NCBI GenBank assembly: GCA_007258455.2 | Contig: VDFB02262723.1 | Span: forward strand, 349,483-413,482 | DNA length: 64,000 nt | Reading direction: 5' to 3' | Source of the DNA: Sequoia sempervirens | Lineage: Eukaryota; Streptophyta; Pinopsida; Cupressales; Cupressaceae | Shown: one piece after another, positions 35,101 to 47,100 of the stretch | Numbering within the stretch: the first letter of the stretch is position 1 | Layout: the number at the start of each line of letters is the position of its first letter | Notes under the pieces: model-generated | Database searches by the model: none | What the model saw: the letters and a program-made list of their open reading frames with translations, nothing else | What the model was told of the DNA's origin: nothing | Translations under genes and position numbers: made by a program

Positions 35101-38100
35101 TGCAAGTGTTCTTTCCTTGCAATTTTCGAAAATGTAATTACATGTAAAATCTTACAAGACAAATCACAATTTGGATTGTAATTTTGAATAAGTCAATCGC
35201 AATTAGTTATCGGTTGAGAGATTTTCTCAAGTTTGTTGAGATCCTCCCACCTTTTTCTCCAGACCTTCCTCCTATAAATACTTGAGGGGTCTTTTGTAAT
35301 CTTTATCTTTTTAGCAAGCAAGAAAACTCTGCAGAATTTTATACTCATAAAGTCTTTGAGCTTTATAGTGAAATATTGTAAATTTTCAAGTGATATCAAG
35401 AAGCTGGAATTTCAGACTTTGAGCTGAATTCTTGTTTTGCATCCTAAATGTTCTTATGTCATTTTGGGTCATTCTTATATTGTGATTACTTGAGAATTGT
35501 TGAAGATTGCTGAAGAGAGATTCAATCTAAATATCTGCAGTCTTTGTGCTGTAAATCTGAGAATTGAATTCTTAGTTAGTGTTAGAAATAGAGAAGAATT
35601 ATAAGTCTTTGTGCTCATAAGTATTTCTCATTTAGAGTAGTTTAAAGATACATTGTAATTACAGTCTTTGAGCTGTTTTATCTTGTATATTTCCCTAAAG
35701 TAATCGTTCTGAAAAAAGGTTGATAGGATTTCATTCTTCAAGACTTTGTGCTTATCGAATTATTTTCCCGTCCCGGAGGAAATAACGGAAGTCTTTGTGC
35801 TTTCAGGGAACTTTATTTCCTTTCTCTTAATTTCACTGCATAGCTGTTGTAATAAGTTTAGTAACATTTACTGTGTCTTTTCTGTGAAGAGAGAAGAACG
35901 TAATCTTTCCTGAAACAAGAGAAAGGATTGCTGTCCCATCCATTTAGTTTTATTTAGTTAAAGGGGGAGCCTTCCCTTAATTAGGAGAGTTTAACTCACG
36001 TGCTGTGGTTGAAATCTCAATTTTGTACGCTTTCACGAGAATACAAAATTTCCAACCAACATATTTCATTTAGGAAATTGCTTAGTAGTGGTAGAAGATT
36101 GTCTAAGCTTTCAAAACCATTTGGCATTCACTCTTGCATCAAACAACAAACTGAAAACAACATATCAGCAACATTGAACATTGCATACAAACTGTTTGAC
36201 AAAATTACAAGGCTGCAATTTGAAGAGTCTTAAGGTCAATTTGAGCTAGGCTCATTACAATAACAAACTTGACAATACACATGCAGCAGTCTATCCAGTG
36301 ATTTTCAAATGATGAATGGGATTTGGTGTTGTTGGATGAATGGGATTGCATTGGGAACTACTTATAGTGGACCACACTGTCCTTTGATGATCTGGGTGTG
36401 CATTCTTTGTGATTTTTGAGCAATCAACTTGCTGATTTGATGTATGACAGACCTGTACGACCTGAAACCTTGACATCACTGTACAGTTGTAGCATCTTTC
36501 CAGAGCTTTGGGGATGTTTGTTTATGAGGTTTGAAGTGCTCTTTCCATGTAGAAAGTGTTTGGCGGTGTTTGGGAAAGAAATGGTGCTTAATTTTTAGTG
36601 AAATCCTTCATTGTCTAGCCCTCAAACAACAAGTTGCAGAGAATATGAGACCTGCAACCTTCACCATTTGCATCTATTTAAGGTATATCTCTTGTTGAGA
36701 ACTTGATTTCACTGAATTACATAATATTTGGCAACATTTGGGGATATTACAGAAGTTTATATTGTATTAGCATTGTTAATATTTATCAGCACTTTATGAC
36801 AGCAGATATATCATTGTTGACATGTTTATGTTGAGCTAAATATGCTTATAGACTAATGTTGTAAGTTCTTTGGATGGTCATACTGCCAAAGTTATTCCTT
36901 TCTTACACCTTGGATTGTAACATTGGATGGTTTACCACCAGTGACTTGCTCTTATTATTTGTTGATACTTACCCCACTGAACAAGTGGCTTATGGCACTC
37001 ACTCACCACCAAAAAGTGGAAGAGTTGTTTTGTTGTACTTACCATTAAAAAGTGGAAGTGCTGGCTAACCCCACTGAATAAGTGGATACTACTTTCAGCT
37101 GGTTATTTTCAAAAGAATTTGTAATCCCGTACATTGTATGCTCTCACTTCGCCCATGCTAGGAACTTGGTGATCAAAAAGTCGAAAGGAAGTTTCTTGGC
37201 GTTTCATTCTGTTTTGAGCTAACAATTTTCAAAAAAAAAAATAGTGTTGTTCATTACACTATAAAGTTGAAAAACTTAGATGGCATTTTGCTAAAAGACT
37301 ATGTCAACGGGTCTAAATTGAAGTCGTGCAAGGAGAGACAAGAAGCCACCATTCACCACTAAAAAGTGGAAGAATTGTTCTCATCTCGTTGTATTCATTC
37401 ACCACTGAAAAGTGGAAGAATTGTTCTCATCTCGTTGTGTTCATTCACCACTGAAAAGTGGAACAGTTGTACTTACTACTAAAAAGTGGAAGTGTTGGCT
37501 AACCCCACTGAATAAGTGGATACTACTTTTAGTTGCTTATTTTCAAAAGAATTTGTAATCCCATACATTGTATGCTCTCACTTCGCCCACACTAGGAACT
37601 CGGTGATCAGAAAGTGGAAAAGAAGTTTCGTAGCATTCCATTATGTTTTGAGATAACAATTTTCAAAAAAAATTGGGGTTGTTCATTACACTATAAAGTG
37701 GGAAAACTTAGATGGCACTTTGCTAAAAGACCGTGTCGACAGGTCTAAATTGAAGTCGTGCAAGGAGAGACAAGAAGCCTCCATTGCAATAAATATGATA
37801 GATTGGATCATCGAGGAGGATGAAGAAGTAACCAAGGAGATTTTGGAGAAGCTAGTTAGAGTTGCCATATCCCAAACACACCCATATCTAATGAAATGTC
37901 TATTTGGCCCCCCAACCAAATGGATACAGATATATGGCAAATGGAGACTGCATGTGCCATACTTTGGAATACAATTAGGAAACATTAGTTATGCATTACA
38001 ATCGAAGGAGGCAAAACTAGTTCCACCTAATGACAGGGTAAATCGAGAAGATTGCCATCAACCTACTACATAATATTTAAAATTCTCTTATAAAATACCC

Positions 38101-41100
38101 ATTCCTACTTTCGAATGAGGAACAAGTGCCAAATCTTTGACCACTGATGATGGTGGAATGCTAAGAGTATGATCAAGTGGTAAGAGAATATGTAGAAAAG
38201 AACTATTTAATGCCACCTAATGCACTTCCACCCTTAGTACAATGCGCAATTGGAGTTTGGTGAATTGTACATAATCCTGCAACCAAGCCATTTGTACGAG
38301 GTGAAGAAGTTATGTGGTGCCAGCAATGAGGAGGACAATTTATTGAATCTCGTTGGAACATTAATCAAGGTATGGCAAAAATTTCCTATGGTTGACGAAA
38401 TTTTTCAATTGGAATATGTACTTATTGTGCAAATGAATGTTACAAAAGACTGCATGGAAGCTATATAATAAGGCACGAAATGGAGATAAAGTGGCAAAAT
38501 TTAAGTTCAAAAGGTGAAAAGGAAAATAAAATTAGAAAATAAAGAAAAATGGGAAACCAAAAAGAAAAAATATTATATTGAAAAAATGAATTATTGGAAA
38601 GGGACATTTAATGAAGAAATTGAAAAAAATAATAATAAAAGAGGAAAAGATCTTATGATTATACGAGCTATAAAACATATTCTACGGCCTCTGAAACTCA
38701 TTGTACATCTTGCTCTAAGATTATCTCCCACTGCCAGTTCACCTCATGCATTGTATGACTTGTCTCTAATTATACAACCAGCTCCTGATCTTCCTAGATT
38801 GCCCTATGGGGCTCCATCAAAATTCAATTTGAATCATATAAGCTTGCAAACTTTCCACTAGGCTTCTTTTCTTAGCGCTGCATAATTAATTGTGTTAGTC
38901 CCATTAATAGGAGGAATTTTCAGACCTTGCCAATTGTCATTTTGCTGTCCCAAAGCGTAAATTTTTTATGTTTTGGTGATTGCCAGTGAAGTATATTATT
39001 GACTACCTTGATCATTATTGTTTCCTATTTGTTGAAAAATGAAGAATTTGATAAGGCTTTGTCATGAAAGATTATTTTGTTTCTTTCTTTTCATATCTCC
39101 TAAATCACGATTGATGGATGGATAATCCATAAACTAGGAAGGATTGATTGTCTCTTCAAAATTGGCCAAGATTGGAAAGGATTAAGAATAATTGTTGTGT
39201 TTTGTTTTATATTTTTAATAAAAAAAAATTAAAAATTGTATTATATAGATTTTTTTTTTAAATCACAATCCTATACAACACTATTAACGGAGGTTGTATG
39301 GTGTCCTTGGGCAATAAGATTTGCCTTTTGTTGCCATGCACTAGTTTTAACAATCTTTTGTTGATTTATAAGTTCTTGGCCACTCTAGATGCAATGGTGC
39401 ACTTCTTTTTGTGCCAAAATTCTTTGAAAATTTTCTTGTTCACAAAAGACACTAGAATATATGCAATTAGAAACTTAAATAAAATTATTTTTGGGTGCCC
39501 AAATTGGATAAAAGGAAAGGAAAACTTTTGTTTTTTGACTGCTCTAGAAACAATAATGGCCTTTGATCTGATCTAGGAATCACTGACGTGAAACTTTCAA
39601 TGCGAAGCTTCAGATGAAACCCTCTTTCCTCAATGGACAAAAATAAACTTCAACCACCAACAAAATTCTGCTACCATGTAAGATTCAGTGGGAATCTAAC
39701 CATAGGAGCCTCGGTCTAGGTGCATGGAGGAAGTTACAATAAGCTAGATGCAAACAACAAATTATGAAGAATGCAAATATCAACTATTCCAAAATAAAGA
39801 AAATGAATAATCAACAATCAAATGAATAGATGAAGTACATATAAGTAGGCCACCTAGATGCATGACTCAAGGAGATGACATGCATTGTGATCATGAGTTT
39901 AACTACTATTTAGTGGATTAATTAACTTAGTCTAACTATGAAATCAAGAGTTGAATTTCCAATCAGTGGATTAGTTCACTCAACTTGACTAAGGTGAAGG
40001 TGGCCTTGAATAAACAAAGTGGCACTTGACTACAATCAAGAGTTGATGAGACAATGGTGGCAATTGTGTACCTCAAGTCAAGGTGTACACATTTTCATTA
40101 TTAGCTACTTAGGTAAGAGTAATTAAATATTCTAATTATCTTAAGTAAACTTCTTAAATAGGTGCAATAACACACTTAGGATATGATATATCCAAGGTGA
40201 ATGAAATATTACACCAGTAGAAAACATGCTTTTTGGGTGCCCACCTTCACGCTGTAATAGCCCACCCTTAATTTTTTTTCAATTTTGCACCCATTAGCGT
40301 TAGCCAAAATAATAATGGAAATCAACTAAGAAAAGCTACCTTCCACTTTCTAATCACCCAGATCCCGATGTGGGCAAGGTGAGAGCATACAGTGGTAAGG
40401 TGTACATTGCATCAGTTGAAAACATCCACTTGTTCAGTGGGGTGAGTGATAATCAATAACCAACAAAAAGAAAATGCCTTCCACTTTGTGATCACCTAGA
40501 TCCCAATGTGGGCAAGGTGAGAACATACGGTGGTAAGGCTTAAAATTATGTGTTTCTAAAGAAGACCACTTCTTCAGTGGGGTAAGTATGTAATCTCCAA
40601 AGCATGAAATGAAACCTCCACTTATTCAGTGGGAATAACAACTAGCAAAGAAAGCATTGGTGGCAAGCCGACCATGTAATGTCTCCATTTTGCGAGCATC
40701 AGAGTTCGTAAGGATTAGCCTATCATTTGACCCTCGTAGGCTAACAATTAGGGATAGAGGGCCTTCTGTGGCAGTTACTGGTGATTTAGAGACATTACTC
40801 TTCAGCTGGATTCAAGTTTTGGCCTTTGCACAGGTTATTTGACTCAGATTGGCACACTTACTATTTATAGTAAGTTACTATTTTGGGAGAGTCAGGGTTC
40901 CTATTAATAGAAAGACACCTAAGCAAAGCATATTGGCAGTGTCGACTTTGATTGGGCCTTTGCAGCTATTTCTAGACTCAGTTTCACATACTTACTATTT
41001 ATAGTAAGTCACTATTCAGGGTTTCTATTTTTAGACAGGCATCCAATCACATGGAGAACAGGGAGAGTCGACTCCTGGCTCAGACGGCTTAGCAATCAAA

Positions 41101-44100
41101 CAAGTACATCAAGAGATATTAAAGTTTAAGTGACTTAAGTGATTTATTTAATATTTTAATATTATTATAAAGTTATAAAGTAACTTTATAATAATAAAGT
41201 CACTTTAATATAATAAAGTGCGTTAAGTGAATAATTTAATGTGGAAATAAATCTTTTATCCCACATTGGCCAGGAAGGTGTTTGAGCTCTCTTAAGGAAA
41301 GAATAAAAAGAGAGGTAAGAGCTCATTCTCAGCATCCAGTTGATGAATAATATTTTGATTGATTTTTATTTGTGGAGCCTAGGGCTTTCGCAATTTTCTT
41401 CTTTGATCATAGGAAACAAAAACTTCCTATTGATAGCATAACTGAGGGCGTGAAAGATCTCTTGAAGGGTTGCAAATTGAGGAGAGGATAATTCGGTCCT
41501 TTCATTTGTGCATCATTGATGTAATGTCCCCGTTTTTGGAGGTAATTTGATTTAATTAATTTAATTAATTAAGTTGTCCAAAATGATGAATATTTTATGA
41601 GGATGATTAATTAATTATTTTAATTAAATAAATAAGTTGTATTAAGTTAATTATTTATAAAGTTATCAAATAAATAAATATTAAAAGGTAACCTTATATT
41701 TAATTAATTTAATAAAGTGACTCGATTTTAAAATATATTATAAAGTCACTTAAATAAAATAAAAGAATATTCTAGAAGCTTCTGGAGAAATTGGGGAAAA
41801 AAGAATAAATCGACATCTTGGGCTTCTTTCTCGGCAGGAAGATTTGGATGTTGTTGTTGTTGTCTCATCTTGTGGAGCCTAGGGTTTCTGCAGATTACTT
41901 CATTGTCATAGGAAACGAAAACTTCCTATTGATAGCAATTTTGAGGGTGTGAAATATCACCTGAATTATTGCAGCTGAGGGAGAGGTTACTTCAGACTTC
42001 TCATTTGCACAAAATTAGTGGCCAAAGGCCAATTTTGGTATAGGACGATTTGGGGCATCATTGAAGGATTTTTGGCATTGTTTGCACTCTTGATGGACAA
42101 GATTATTATTGTTGAAATCTGATTCAAATTCAGACATTGAAGCTTTTCTATCAGCTTGACAAGGAAATTCGATTTTGCTAATGGAGGGATCATTTAGCAT
42201 CAATTTTGGATGTAATTGGATGGGAGCAATATAGAAGTCATTCGTGGGGTTAGAATTTTTCTCTTATTGATGCATTTGGAGGTGAATTGAAGTGGTGAAG
42301 ATTCTGATTTTGATCATCAGCAAATTGAAGTGCAAATCAGCATTCATGGAAACCACGATTTTGCAAGGGGAGCACCAATAAAAATTCGATTTCATTCAAG
42401 GAGGGTGGCACCTGATGCAAGGAAGGAAGGCGACCCCTTTAGAGGCATTTTGGAGCACCATAGAGCCTAGAAGAAATTTATTTCTATCCTCATATCAGCT
42501 ACAGGGACGTCTGAACAAGAGGGTCGATTCGACTTCAAGAAGGCACCATTTTATGTGTTATTGGTTGCTTCATCATCTCCAGCAATAGGCGACTCAATTC
42601 CAACCAGGTTCCTTTGTTTATTTCATGCATAGTATATGTCATTTAATTGCATAATAGGAGGTACGGCTGTAGGTGACAGTGTATATCAGACTTAAGCATT
42701 TATTCATTGTAATTTGCCAAGAGTCTTGGCTATTTTGAAATCAGCATTGTATTTGAAAGACATTTGTAGTCAAGGTGAAATAAATAGTTGTGAATGTGCA
42801 ATCAATAGCTTTGTAATCAGATCTTGAGTTTGCAAGCCAATTGTTTGTAAAAATGTCTTTGGCTGTAGATGCATTGTATCTTCTTAGTACTTCATATAAA
42901 TGCATTTAAAATTGAAAGAGAGCATAGAATTTCATTTAGGAGGTTGCATAGCAATTGTAGAAGTTTATTTAGCCTTCAAAATCATTTGGCATTCGTTCTT
43001 GCATCAAACAACAAACTGAAAACAACATATCAGCCACCCATACATTGCATACAAAGTGTTTGAAGAAATTACAAGGCTGCAAATTGGGGCAAATTGTGAT
43101 CAGTTTGAGCAAGGCTCATTACAATTGAGGAGATACAAACAAGGGTTTGAAGAGCAGATTTTAGATCGTTGAATATTTTTCATTGTTGCTACAGTATCCG
43201 CACTACAGTACGCGTGAATAGTAAACGCTACAGTGCCGCTACAGTATAAAACGCTACAGTGACATGTGAACAATACCGAGCTACAGTGCCGTCGACTACA
43301 GTGACGCTACAGTAATGTTCTGATATTTAAGGGTTTAATATTGATTTGTTCTCTAAAGATAATAATTTCTGAGTTGACTACATATTGCATCTGCTGGTCA
43401 AGTTCTAGAAAGGAGGACGTGAGTGTTGAAGGAGGACGATTGGCTTTGGAGACCTCCATTCATCTTTAAACAGCAGCAAGCACCTGATAGTAGATCGTGG
43501 GAGGTCATTCAGCCTAGGCACAGGCCTGAAACATCATTCTGGACAATCATCTGCTACTTCCAAGTCATTGCAGTCACTAAGGTGCATGGTTACAAGTCTG
43601 AAACTCTTATTAATTGTCATTACACATGCTGTTTGCTAATACTGTATGGCTGTGAGTCCATTTTGGGCATTAAATACTCATAAGATAGCTTGTTGAAGAG
43701 TCCCTAACACCTTCAGATTTATGTAATGTCATGTACAGAAAATTGTATTCAATTCTGAGTACTTCAAACGCTGTCATATCAGTCCAGAAACCTCCCATAT
43801 GTCTAGGGTCTAAAAAAAATCTGATCAAATTACTAGTCACTTGAACTTCATTGTAACCACACCTATTTGAAGGTCAGATCTTTGATGAGATTTCAGCCGT
43901 TTGTAATCAGCTGTAGGTGTTTATTGCAGATCAGAATTTGGCATTATAGGAGTCATAAGTTTTCAGCTGTAGGTTGCATTCATCTCAGCAAATATCACAG
44001 TTATATATCATTGTAATTTGCCAAGAGTCTTGGCTAATTGAAATCAGCATTGTATTGGAAAGGCATTTGCAATAAAGGAGGAATAAGTAGTTGTTCTAAA

Positions 44101-47100
44101 TCATTGTATTAGTTTTGATCTTTGTACGAGGATGCATGACAACTGTTTGACAAAATACCAGTTGGCTGTAGGTGCAAGTTCTTTCACTTAGAAGTCCTTG
44201 ATATGCATTGTAGATGATTAAGAGAAGTCATTCATGCCTTTGGATGTTAATTTATGCATTGTAGTATTGAATTTTAATCATTTAGAGTACTTTGATATCA
44301 TCTTCAAGTATTTATACCAAACTGATAACTCAGACCAGCAAGCTGGAAGCTTGTATATGAATTGTGTGACAAAAGTTCAAGGGAACAAAGATGAGTTTTG
44401 AGTTAGCTTAGGCTAGGCTCATCACAGACCAAGCAAAGAAAGATCCTTTGCTTATTCAACAAGCATAACATGAAAGTAAAGAAACTTCATCCTCTTATTT
44501 AGCGGGCATAACATGAAATGTAAAGAAAAGCTCAATCACTTATTCAACGGGAGCACTACTTATTCAGTGGGGTGAGTAGCAATAAACAAAGAGAAAATCA
44601 CTAATGATACTACCAAACAGTGTTACAATGAGCTCATTACAATTAATTTTCAAAATGTCATATACTGTTACTACAATGTGAAAATACTAAGGAAATCTTG
44701 GCACAACACCCCAAAATGAAACTCCAACACGAAATATATCAAGTATACCTCAATGGAATGACCTCCAAAGGACTATGAGAGGTCTAAAATGCTGCTGCTA
44801 CAGATATGATATAAAATTGCAGGTCTGATAAAGATGTGCAGCAAACTGAAAGCACCAACCAGCAAGCTACAAATCATCATAGAACTCCCCAAGGATGCCT
44901 GCAAGGGAGTGACAAGGCCTAGGCGCCTCCAAATGAGAAGGAACAACAAGCAAAGAGGAAAAAAAGATGCACAACTCCCAAAACACCCCAAACCCCAAAT
45001 GATACGGCTGGTAGAGAGAGGCGACCAGCAAGGAAAAATCAGAAACTCCTCCAAAAAATTTATAAATTGGCACAAAGGGGGCGCCCAAGGTAGTAAAATC
45101 CTTTGCTTCAATACCCACAAAATGATATGCCCTCCTCCGATCAACACAATCAAAAACGTTGGTTTGGCCTTTGTAGGAATGGAACGGCCAGCAAGCAATG
45201 AATTTCTGAAAAGCACTCCAAAAACACTCCAAACCTCTGCAAGAATAGTTATCATACCAAAACATAGCTAAAACTCATCATAAGTAACCAAAACTGAAAA
45301 CAAACCATCACCGATAAGCTCCAATGGTGATTACTAAATGCAATCACACCCACCAGGTAGGGTTTGTCTTCCAAATCCGAAACCAACAACCTAAAGAGGG
45401 TTTTTGTCCTCCGAAGATTTAAGAAAGAACTCTCATATTTCAATCCCACAGCATAACATTATCATTTTCAACATAACCCAATGAGCTACCCCATGCCTCC
45501 TTTTATAGTTTTTTCACTACTTTTTCAAGAAAGCGCTTTTTGCTTTTTTGCTGCTTTTTCGAAAAAGTGTTTTTTTCCTTTTCTCAGCTTTTTCAAAAAA
45601 ATATTTTTTGCTTTTTCGCTTCTTTCCAAAAAAGCACTTTTTTGTTCCTTCCCGAAAAGCACTTTTTGCTTATTTTTTTAAAAATTATCTTTAATAACCT
45701 TTTCACTTTATAATATTTAACACTAAAGTAATATTTAAACATTACTTTATGACTTAGTGTAAATATTAAAATATTTTCAACCACTTAACAAAAAGCATCA
45801 GCAAGGCATCTGAAATGGAAACTGATTGCCCAAGGAGCTTATGATGGCAAGGAGAGATGCCAAGTGCCCAAACAGGCACTTACTAAAAATAGTAGTGTTC
45901 TCCAAGAAATGTGGAGAACCACCCAGATGGCCAAAAATGCAATGAAGGTCATCACCACCATCCTGAGGACCAACAGAATGCCAACACACTGCCAAAACTA
46001 GAAACCCTACATTGCACAGCTGTTAGGACCAAGTGCCCAAAATAGCACTTACTAAAAATGGAAAACTGCTAAAAATAGTAAGTGTGTCCAAACTCTGTAT
46101 TAGCCCAAACTAAGATGCAGCTGAACTTACTAAAAACAATAAGTGCTAAAAATAGTAGTTACTGCCCACCAAGGATCTCAGAAAACCCAAAAAAACCCGA
46201 AAAACACTTTGACAACCCTCTATAATTACCCCTTGAAAGTGCTAGCAAGAAACCTCCAAGAAACTTGGAATCCCTTAAACTCCTCCGTTTAACCTACGGG
46301 GCTCCGGACATAGGCTAACAGACACTGGAAAGCTTAGGACTGAAAAAGGGGACATTACACAAGCTTTGGTCCTTTTATTTAAATGATGATGCTAGCTATA
46401 TAGACTTTTGTTGTTTACTTTTCCCTTCTCTCATTTATGATTTAGTCCCTATCCAATGAGTAATGGCAGGGAAGTTATGTGCTGCCATTGAGTGGGTCAC
46501 AATTTGATCCCCTCACTAAAGTTAATAGAAAGCAGGAATTTATCCATTAGCGTTTATTATTTCTTCTTTCTTTGAAATAAGCAGTTGCAACTAAATCAAA
46601 TTGGATATTAGTTATGATTTTGTTGTATATGCATTATTTGTCCTTTTAAATGATATAACCACTCTTGGAACAGGTTGCTAATCTTGTAGCAGAGTTTCTT
46701 GAAACAAAACTTGGAAAGCAAGTAAGTACATAATATTGATAACTTTTACTTCCAAGGATTTTATCCATTCTCTATATTCAATGCACTAGTTGTATGCAAT
46801 AATATCCATCCATTGAAAATTTTCTCCATTCATGTAGGTATGCAATACAAAACAAAATCTGACATATATTGCGACAGAAGAATTGATGGGCCATGTGACA
46901 GCCCAAGGTTTAAATCTTTCTGGAGATTGTAGCTTTCTTTAAACATTTTTTCACTTTAAGAGTACAATTTAATGTCACCACCTATTTTTGCTGGTTATTT
47001 TCAGTGGCAGTGCACAATGAAATGAATGAGATTTGGACAGAGCTTCTGAACTCTTGGGGCAGTGAGATATATGTAAAGGTAAGTTTTCACATCTGATAAA

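Larger units (their letters stand above)
32826..36061 (+). mobile_element. 3.2-kb TG/CA element with its own ORF and motif arrays
   Basis: It is bounded by TGTTATCC and CCAACCAACA, with perfect target duplications TATTT at 32821-32825 and 36062-36066. It interrupts solo LTR G at a point that aligns with 42890-42930 of the related LTR. No terminal direct repeats or gag-pol motifs were found inside, so it behaves as one very long solo LTR or a non-autonomous element. Order: AACCCGAT-type motifs (33100-33370), AACGCGTTTT-type motifs (33640-33880), CCCGA motifs again (34150-34345), a small ORF (34517-35037), then seven AGTCTTTGTGCT motifs and a GGGAGCCTTCCC hairpin near the 3' end. Confidence 0.85.
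31522..36259 (+). mobile_element. Solo LTR G with a nested LTR-like element
   Basis: It starts TGTAATGTCCCC and ends GGCTCATTACA. Perfect target duplications ATAAC lie at 31517-31521 and 36260-36264. Its own sequence is about 1.5 kb; the rest is the nested element 32826-36061. It has the TTAGCCTA/TAGGCTAA pair at about 31562-31596. Confidence 0.92.
40675..44426 (+). mobile_element. Solo LTR H with nested solo LTR I
   Basis: It starts TGTAATGTCTCC and ends GGCTCATCACA. Perfect target duplications GACCA lie at 40670-40674 and 44427-44431. Removing the nested LTR leaves 2143 bp, close to LTR A (2147 bp). It contains ACTTACTATTTATAGTAAGT twice (40856-40875 and 40990-41009), the TTAGCCTA/TAGGCTAA pair, and an 8-copy CTACAGT array. 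Confidence 0.93.
14668..46673 (+). other. Giant intron of the PEC-like gene (32,006 bp)
   Basis: The donor GTACAT at 14668 and acceptor AACAG at 46669-46673 bound it. The codons join in phase (NNVQ then VANLV), matching the family's continuous sequence, which supports a single intron. It holds at least eight transposable-element insertions, several nested, in both orientations. Confidence 0.8.

Noticed and set aside
39298..39576. 92-codon open frame in intron 3
   Set aside because: Hydrophobic, low-complexity product without motif; expected by chance in long AT-rich DNA.
43188..43316. CRISPR-like spacing of repeats
   Set aside because: Units are 7-10 bp at irregular short intervals within a plant LTR, with no array or cas context.
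44773..45271. Two frames of 130-160 codons on opposite strands
   Set aside because: They overlap each other inside an LTR, and neither shows a recognisable domain or codon pattern.
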